Assembly (NCBI GenBank): GCA_027382625.1
Contig: JAJKFJ010012083.1
Coordinates: 1 to 12,527 of the forward strand
DNA length: 12,527 nucleotides
Origin: Tetmemena sp. SeJ-2015
Taxonomy: Eukaryota; Ciliophora; Spirotrichea; Sporadotrichida; Oxytrichidae
Direction: 5' to 3'
The notes below the pieces were generated by a model. That model worked only from the letters and a program-made list of their open reading frames with translations. It had not been told where the DNA came from and ran no database searches. Of this stretch, positions 9,301-12,527 are shown piece after piece; position 1 is the first letter of the stretch, and every line of letters starts with the position of its first letter. The translations under genes were made by a program, and so were the position numbers.

Positions 9301-9461
9301 AAGAAAAAAATTCCTCAAACTGTTACTTTAACTCTTAACTAAGGCGCAAACACCTTGTCTCCCCTTAAGAATAATAATAATTATCATTCGTTTTAAAGAA
9401 TGATGAAAGAGGAATAAACTCAGCAAACATCTCTATATCTCCTTTGAAGTATAGCAACTGA
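6348..9461 (+). CDS. Dysferlin-domain membrane protein, Pex24/Pex30-like
   Basis: After removing eight IESs (306 nt) the frame from ATG 6348 to TGA 9459-9461 is 935 residues; ATG 6441 is an alternative start. Order: hydrophilic Ser/Lys/Gln-rich N-terminus; hydrophobic segment about residues 279-310; YDFVEDFIYWRDPEKA; a long hydrophobic hairpin about 358-406; a disordered Gln/Ser/Asp-rich middle; then a DysF domain about 800-892. The DysF domain reads TYENQRWWLSNWTSTLLPGE, RHNWSDQKEAFKLPSKDWEW, EDIWHVDKHPEFTDEEGWSF, AVDF and a closing VRKRKWIR. Membrane hairpin plus C-terminal DysF is the layout of fungal Pex30/Pex23-family peroxins, which shape ER membrane and act at ER-peroxisome contacts; that function here is inferred from architecture. 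The DysF motifs emerge only after IES removal, from three reading frames. The C-terminus past about 890 depends on which pointer is used, and the frame stays coding-like beyond the TGA. Confidence 0.85.
7578..7608. other. IES 1 (pointer GTATT, 31 nt)
   Basis: GTATT at 7578-7582 is repeated at 7609-7613. The unspliced frame hits TGA at 7593-7595. Excision joins IVATKV to LEMTQPYSY without a stop and shifts into the downstream open frame. A 19-nt GT-AG intron at 7578-7596 would also bridge the frames but is shorter and uses a weak acceptor. Confidence 0.8.
7895..7926. other. IES 2 (pointer AGC, 32 nt)
   Basis: AGC at 7895-7897 is repeated at 7927-7929 around AT-rich DNA. Removal changes frame by two and links NNKTMQ to HSSSAKNIRQ, continuing openly. 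A 23-nt GTAAG...CAAG interval starting at 7852 would achieve the same frame change, so the exact boundary is less certain than the need for a removal. Confidence 0.55.
8133..8168. other. IES 3 (pointer AATTT, 36 nt)
   Basis: AATTT at 8133-8137 is repeated at 8169-8173. The 36 nt include the in-frame TGA at 8139-8141. Excision leaves NTSFINLRDEGLND in one frame. Confidence 0.85.
8304..8345. other. IES 4 (pointer TTGAACT, 42 nt)
   Basis: Seven-base repeat TTGAACT at 8304-8310 and 8346-8352. The 42 nt are AT-rich and carry the in-frame TGA (8325-8327). Excision gives VEVLNQGSPAKFSNQ in the same frame. No GT-AG intron fits the phase, which makes this one of the cleanest IES cases. Confidence 0.92.
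8867..8897. other. IES 5 (pointer AAGCT, 31 nt)
   Basis: AAGCT at 8867-8871 and 8898-8902 brackets an AT-rich core. Excision moves the frame by one, exactly into the frame encoding IFVTYENQRWW of the dysferlin domain. Confidence 0.9.
9015..9081. other. IES 6 or intron (pointer GAAAG, 67 nt)
   Basis: GAAAG at 9015-9019 is repeated at 9082-9086. The same product results from a spliceosomal intron GTGAGT...GAAAG at 9020-9086. Either removal joins RHNWSDQK to EAFKLPSK inside the DysF domain. Sequence alone does not decide between them. Confidence 0.8.
9109..9146. other. IES 7 (pointer AGAT, 38 nt)
   Basis: AGAT at 9109-9112 and 9147-9150. Excision turns FKLPSKD into FKLPSKDWEWEDIW, restoring the conserved WEW-D-W segment of the DysF domain. 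The GT-AG combinations checked in the interval either leave the wrong phase or delete the WEW motif. Confidence 0.9.
9367..9395. other. IES 8 (pointer AAGAAT, 29 nt)
   Basis: AAGAAT at 9367-9372 and 9396-9401. Excision gives SPLKNDERGINSANISISP then KYSN and TGA 9459. An alternative repeat TCTCC (9358 and 9438, 80 nt apart) leads to the same frame and a shorter end SPLKYSN. Without removal the frame stops at TGA 9445-9447. Confidence 0.7.
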
Positions 9462-11426
9462 GTTAAATTTCAAGTAGAAGAGCGATCATTTATTTCATTA
9501 TATCATGACGAATTATATGTGTGACGTATTTCATCACAAGAGAAGGTTAATTTTGAGGAGGGATAACGAACAAAATATGAATTTGATTTAGTGCAGATGG
9601 AGTTAGAAAATTGTTAATAAATTAAATTTAATGCAAGATCAATCATTAAACTTTAAAGATGAGTTCACAATGCATGAACTCCTAAAACTTTGCAATTTAC
9701 ATCACAAGTACAGTGAAATCTTCCTTCATCATGGCATCACTTTGGAACGCTTTAGCAAACTCTCAAGCTCAAGTTCAGAAATTTAAACTTAAGATTCTAA
9801 TCTCTTGCATCTATATATTAAGTTCTTCAACTGTGCTCTCTAATATGCTGATAGAAAGTTGCTAAATGACTTGCGGTGACCTCATTGACCTTATTTGCAC
9901 TTGGGAGAAACACAAATCTAGTCAGTCAAGTTCCTATGGGAAATCTTCAGCATCGCTTGAGGGTTAGAACTTTCCAAAGAGCGACCTATTTAGTACCCCA
10001 ACTTTGATAAAAGATACACCTGACGCAGCTAGCCATTCAAATTCAAAGGGAGAGCGCCAAAACCACCATTTGAATTTGAATTTGGCGCCAATTAAAGAGG
10101 AAGCTTAATAGAGAAAAAGTTTAATGATTTTTTAGAAAGAATTTATAGGAAGGGAAAGTTGGAAGAAATCAGTTTGCGAAAACTTAATGCGAAAGTGATC
10201 AAGTTCAAGAACATTATGTCAGTTTGAATACAAACAACTATTCTGATCAAGCAAAAGTCAACCACAAAAACTTTGATCAAGTCATCTCTTCTCAGACTTT
10301 GCCTTCAAGAGTTACATCTGCATCCAAAGTAGCTCACAACATTGCAAACCTGAGTTAGACTGATGTATCTGAAGTCAAAACTGATAGTTTCAAGACCCCC
10401 TCTCCCCACCAATTCGGCGGTGACAAACTACTAGAGTTAAAATCTCTTGAGATGAAAAAATCAAATAATCTCAAAAGAGTGCAAGATAAAGTAACCCTAT
10501 TTGAGAAAGATTTACAGTCTCAATCTCAACTTCATGAAGACTTCTCTATTAGCTCTATCTAAAAGACTCCTCACAAGGCTTCAGCAATCAAACTAACTCA
10601 GGATAAGAACTTTGAGATTTCAGACTTTTCTAATGCACTTATTGATGGAGAGCAGTTTTCTTCTCCCTCTATCGGAGATATTGATTCTTGCTTTGATCAT
10701 GAGTAGTTAAGCTCCTAACAATTGAGAGATGACTAAATTTCTTCTTCAACTTTCAAAAGCAAGAGTGGTAACTTCAATTCTCAAAATATCTTCTCTTAAA
10801 AAGCTGCAGCAGCAATTTTCTGTGAAAATATGGCTTAAGTTAATGAACTAGCTGTTTTGAGTTCTGCATCTTAAAAGCAAATACACAGCAAAATTGACTA
10901 CATCTCAATCTAAGCTCCTCATTACTAAATTTAAAAGCAATAAGCCGAGTCTTAGATCAAGTTGCCAGTCATACTCTGTAAAAGCAGGAAGAGAGCTTAG
11001 CTGTTGCTGTAAAACTCATTCAGTGCTAATCCTAAGTACTACAAGGAGAAGCTTCTTGATGCAGCTGGCAGTCAACAAGCTAAATCAGAGACGAGTTTCT
11101 AAGGTGAAGCTTCAAGGCAGACCTCTAGGAGATAAATCAAATCAGACTTCAAAGAGTTCGAAAAGTAGTCCAAGTAGATGAGATTGAGTCAATAGATTAC
11201 ACTCAGATCTCCATCTGAGAAAGAATCTTAAAGTCGTGCCAATCAACTTCAGGAACCTTGCCATTACTTTAAATTGAACAACTAAGACCACAACAAGCCA
11301 CAAACTCCAACTTTCCTGAACCCCACATCATTCATATCTATTTATTTTCGATCAAAGAACTAAGTTCTTGGAACTCCTTAAATTACTAAGGCTAAGGCTT
11401 CCAACTAGAATTAAAAAAGAGAATGA
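9462..11426 (+). CDS. Ser/Gln/Lys-rich unknown protein or DysF-protein tail
   Basis: With four IESs removed (75 nt) the frame is open for 629 codons from directly after TGA 9459-9461 to TGA 11424-11426. From the first Met after it (ATG 9597) it gives 596 residues. Early part: FEEGQRTKYEFDLVQMELEN, then FTMHELLKLCNLHHKYSEIF and LHHGITLERFSKL, then LLNDLIDLICTWEKH. The helical Leu/His pattern vaguely recalls a SAM domain but I would not assign it. The rest is long, low-complexity and Ser/Gln/Lys-rich (for example EVKTDSFKTPSPHQFGGDK and KAAAAIFCENMAQVNELAVL), like cytoskeletal or phospho-regulated ciliate proteins. The coding signal resumes directly after the TGA with no untranslated gap and no Met for 45 codons. 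It is therefore either the C-terminal half of the DysF protein (the TGA being hidden in an unresolved IES) or a gene whose first segment lies elsewhere. Confidence 0.65.
9491..9526. other. IES 9 (pointer TATTTCAT, 36 nt)
   Basis: Eight-base repeat TATTTCAT at 9491-9498 and 9527-9534. The excised 36 nt contain the in-frame TGA 9522-9524. Excision yields VEERSFISSQEKVNFEEG in one frame. Confidence 0.85.
9608..9623. other. IES 10 (pointer AAATT, 16 nt)
   Basis: AAATT at 9608-9612 and 9624-9628 (a third copy at 9619). Removing 16 nt shifts the frame by one and joins VQMELEN to LMQDQSLNFKDEF. The segment is AT-only in parts, so the exact pair is less certain. Confidence 0.65.
9867..9876. other. 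IES 11 (pointer TGAC, 10 nt)
   Basis: TGAC at 9867-9870 and 9877-9880 with only six bases between. One frame has TGA just before and the other just after, so the switch must involve this short interval. Excision gives RKLLNDLIDLICTWEKH. Confidence 0.6.
10175..10187. other. IES 12 (pointer TGCGAAA, 13 nt)
   Basis: Seven-base repeat TGCGAAA at 10175-10181 and 10188-10194 separated by just ACTTAA. Excision shifts the frame by one, avoiding TGA at 10196, and gives WKKSVCESDQVQEHYVSLN. No intron signals are present. Confidence 0.85.
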
Positions 11427-11803
11427 AATAATGAGAGAAGTTTTTAATAGAAGGCATTTGGAATGCTTACTTTCAATCTTATCTTTACAAAAGGCGAAAA
11501 CTCAGACTTACTTGTGAATATTGACGAGTGAAAATCTAAAAAGTAGGTTTTAACACTCTCTAAACTACTATTAAGTTATTTATTTTGAGTCTTAAGCTTT
11601 AAATTATATCTTTAAGTTCAAGTGAAATAGTCTTCTTTATATTAAAGTTTATTATTCAACAAGCTGCTTAATCTCACAGCTTTATTCTATCTTAATGCAA
11701 TCTCCAAATATTATACTAAATTAAGTTCCTCTTTTGACTGATTCAAATTTATTAGAATCCTATAAAGTCTAATAAATTTAGCTTTAATTGCGAAAAAATA
11801 TTT
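11427..11803. other. AT-rich spacer, no gene seen
   Basis: AT-rich, with frequent stops in all frames. It must hold the 3' end of the preceding gene and the 5' leader of the ARF-like gene. No recognisable promoter element. Confidence 0.5.
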
Positions 11804-12527
11804 ATGGGTTCTTAGTAGGGCAAAAATAAAACTCCCACGATCCTCATCACAGGTTTGGACAACGCTGGCAAATCAACTCTCATCAACCTTCTCAATCCAA
11901 GAAAGGTAAGTGTTTTATGAAGAGCTTAAAACTCTAATCAGCCTAAATTATCAACACTTGTTCGTAAACATTGTTTTAGTTCAAGAGGAAATTAGTTTCC
12001 AGAGTTGATGAGGACCACACCAAAAGTCTGTCGTCAGTAGGCTTTAAATATAATATTTTTGGGATATATATATATTTAAAGTTAAAATCTTTACCTCGGG
12101 CTAAGAACTCACTCCTATACACAAAATATAATATTCTAGGTTTTTATTTACCTATGGATAATAACTTTTCTCCAAAGGGAAGAAAATCTTCCACTAGAGA
12201 TTCTTAATATTTGTAAAAGTTTTTTGTTTCAGATTCCAAAGGCGATTTCTCAGATTACAATCCCAAGTTTATTCTCCAGAGTGGAGTTTCAATGAATGGT
12301 AATTCCAGTGAAACTGGTGGAACAATTCAGATTGAAACTTTTACGAAGATGAGACTGGGAGGTTATTTAAATTTATAAGGATTTACAAAATCGATTTATA
12401 TATTCTGATTTAAGGAGGTGACTTCATAGTATTCGACATACAGCCTCATAATTATAGACATCTTATTTAAATATATTCCATTTAAAGTTTATAGACAAAG
12501 AGACTTATGGGAGCTATTCTATTAGGA
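11804..12527 (+). CDS. Divergent ARF-like small GTPase, 3' truncated
   Basis: ATG 11804 begins MGSQQGKNKTPTILITGLDN, with Gly2 suitable for N-myristoylation and the ARF-type P-loop GLDNAGKS (residues 17-24; Lys23 and Ser24 bind phosphate and Mg). One intron (11906-11979) and four IESs are removed; 446 coding nt remain and the frame is still open at the window edge. SSVGF (52-56) corresponds to the switch I PTIGF of ARFs, with Ser at the usual Thr. RLGGDFIVFDIQPHNYRQRD followed by LWELFYQ matches the G3/switch II region F-V-D-GGQ--R-LW--YY. Two oddities: the canonical Asp-x-Gly-Gly-Gln is replaced by Asp-Ile-Gln-Pro-His, losing the catalytic Gln, and some 65 extra residues lie between switch I and G3. 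ARF/ARL proteins regulate membrane or ciliary traffic; this one may hydrolyse GTP poorly. The guanine-binding NKxD motif is beyond the window. Confidence 0.85.
11906..11979 (+). other. Spliceosomal intron in the ARF-like gene (74 nt)
   Basis: Begins GTAAGT, ends TTGTTTTAG and lies in phase 0 directly after NPRK. It contains in-frame TGA. Removal continues with FKRKLVSRVDEDH. The consensus donor and pyrimidine-rich acceptor favour an intron over an IES, though an AAG repeat flanks it. Confidence 0.8.
12046..12123. other. IES 13 (12-bp pointer, 78 nt)
   Basis: AAATATAATATT at 12046-12057 is repeated at 12124-12135. The excised 78 nt are a multiple of three. The read-through frame itself enters low-quality AT sequence. 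Excision gives SSVGFKYNILGFYLPMDNN. Longest pointer in the window. Confidence 0.85.
12198..12230. other. IES 14 (pointer AGATTC, 33 nt)
   Basis: AGATTC at 12198-12203 and 12231-12236 around AT-rich DNA. Length is a multiple of three and there is no stop inside, so it is predicted from the repeat and composition only. Excision gives SSTRDSKGDFSDYNPKF. Confidence 0.65.
12358..12413. other. IES 15 (pointer GGAGGT, 56 nt)
   Basis: GGAGGT at 12358-12363 and 12414-12419. The interval contains in-frame TGA. Excision shifts the frame by two and rebuilds RLGGDFIVFD, the G3 strand of the GTPase. Confidence 0.92.
12452..12488. other. IES 16 (pointer TTATAGACA, 37 nt)
   Basis: Nine-base repeat TTATAGACA at 12452-12460 and 12489-12497. 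Excision shifts the frame by one and joins DIQPHNY to RQRDLWELFYQ, the ARF switch II helix. Confidence 0.92.

Noticed and set aside
7578..9395. Paramecium-type TA-bounded IESs
   Set aside because: The repeats are longer and mostly not TA-based, so the spirotrich pointer model fits better.
6348..9461. Decayed pseudogene with many frameshifts
   Set aside because: Each disruption coincides with a direct repeat whose removal restores frame, and total removed length is consistent with one intact frame; random decay would not do this.
10894..11181. 95-codon plus-strand ORF under the standard code
   Set aside because: It lies in a different frame inside the long UAR=Gln frame that runs uninterrupted from 10188 to 11426; shadow ORF.
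7578..12497. All interruptions as ordinary spliceosomal introns
   Set aside because: Many intervals (8304, 8867, 9109, 10175, 12358, 12452) lack GT-AG ends in the right phase but have exact direct repeats; only 11906-11979 and perhaps 9020-9086 and 1808-1835 look like introns.
1..12527. tRNA genes, rRNA, CRISPR arrays, bacterial operons
   Set aside because: No B-box-like GGTTCGA signature with a cloverleaf, no rRNA core sequence, no spaced repeat array and no ribosome-binding-site organisation were seen.

Overview
The window reads as germline (micronuclear) DNA of a ciliate, most likely a hypotrich/spirotrich of the Oxytricha-Stylonychia kind. Two observations support this. First, every convincing reading frame is full of in-frame TAA and TAG at glutamine positions (for example GAG-AAT-TAA-AGA-TGG-TGG giving the dysferlin motif ENQRWW), and all gene ends are TGA; this is the UAR=Gln, UGA=stop code. 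Second, the genes are broken by short,mostly AT-rich insertions lying between direct repeats of 3 to 12 bp. Removing one repeat copy plus the intervening DNA restores the frame and rebuilds conserved motifs. That is the internal eliminated sequence (IES)/pointer layout of spirotrich germline genes. I find sixteen such segments in three coding regions. With all of them (and one spliceosomal intron) removed, the eight in the dysferlin gene and the four in the next region each leave a total length divisible by three.

Layout. 1-1010 (+): 5'-truncated coiled-coil gene resembling CCDC174. 1389-1941 (-): small Gln/Asn/Ser-rich unknown protein, convergent with the first gene. 2053-5276: a 3.2-kb unit bounded by long inverted repeats with GC-rich, palindrome-bearing ends, interpreted as a germline-limited transposon-like element; it has no recognisable transposase. 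5291-5596 (+): only the C-terminal end of the ribosome-maturation GTPase EFL1, abutting the element. 5597-6347: AT-rich spacer with unresolved coding-like patches. 6348-9461 (+): a membrane protein with a C-terminal dysferlin (DysF) domain, Pex24/Pex30 type, with eight IESs. 9462-11426 (+): a long low-complexity Ser/Gln/Lys-rich coding region with four IESs, either a separate gene or a C-terminal extension of the DysF protein. 11804-12527 (+): 3'-truncated ARF-like small GTPase with one intron and four IESs.

The genes do not form a pathway or operon. In such genomes neighbouring germline genes are normally separated onto their own small macronuclear chromosomes after IES and transposon removal. 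The interest lies in the germline architecture: precise, frame-restoring insertions, some with almost no unique sequence between the repeats, an orphan terminal gene segment beside a transposon-like element, and a divergent ARF-like GTPase. All homology statements rest on motif recognition by eye; no database search was possible.
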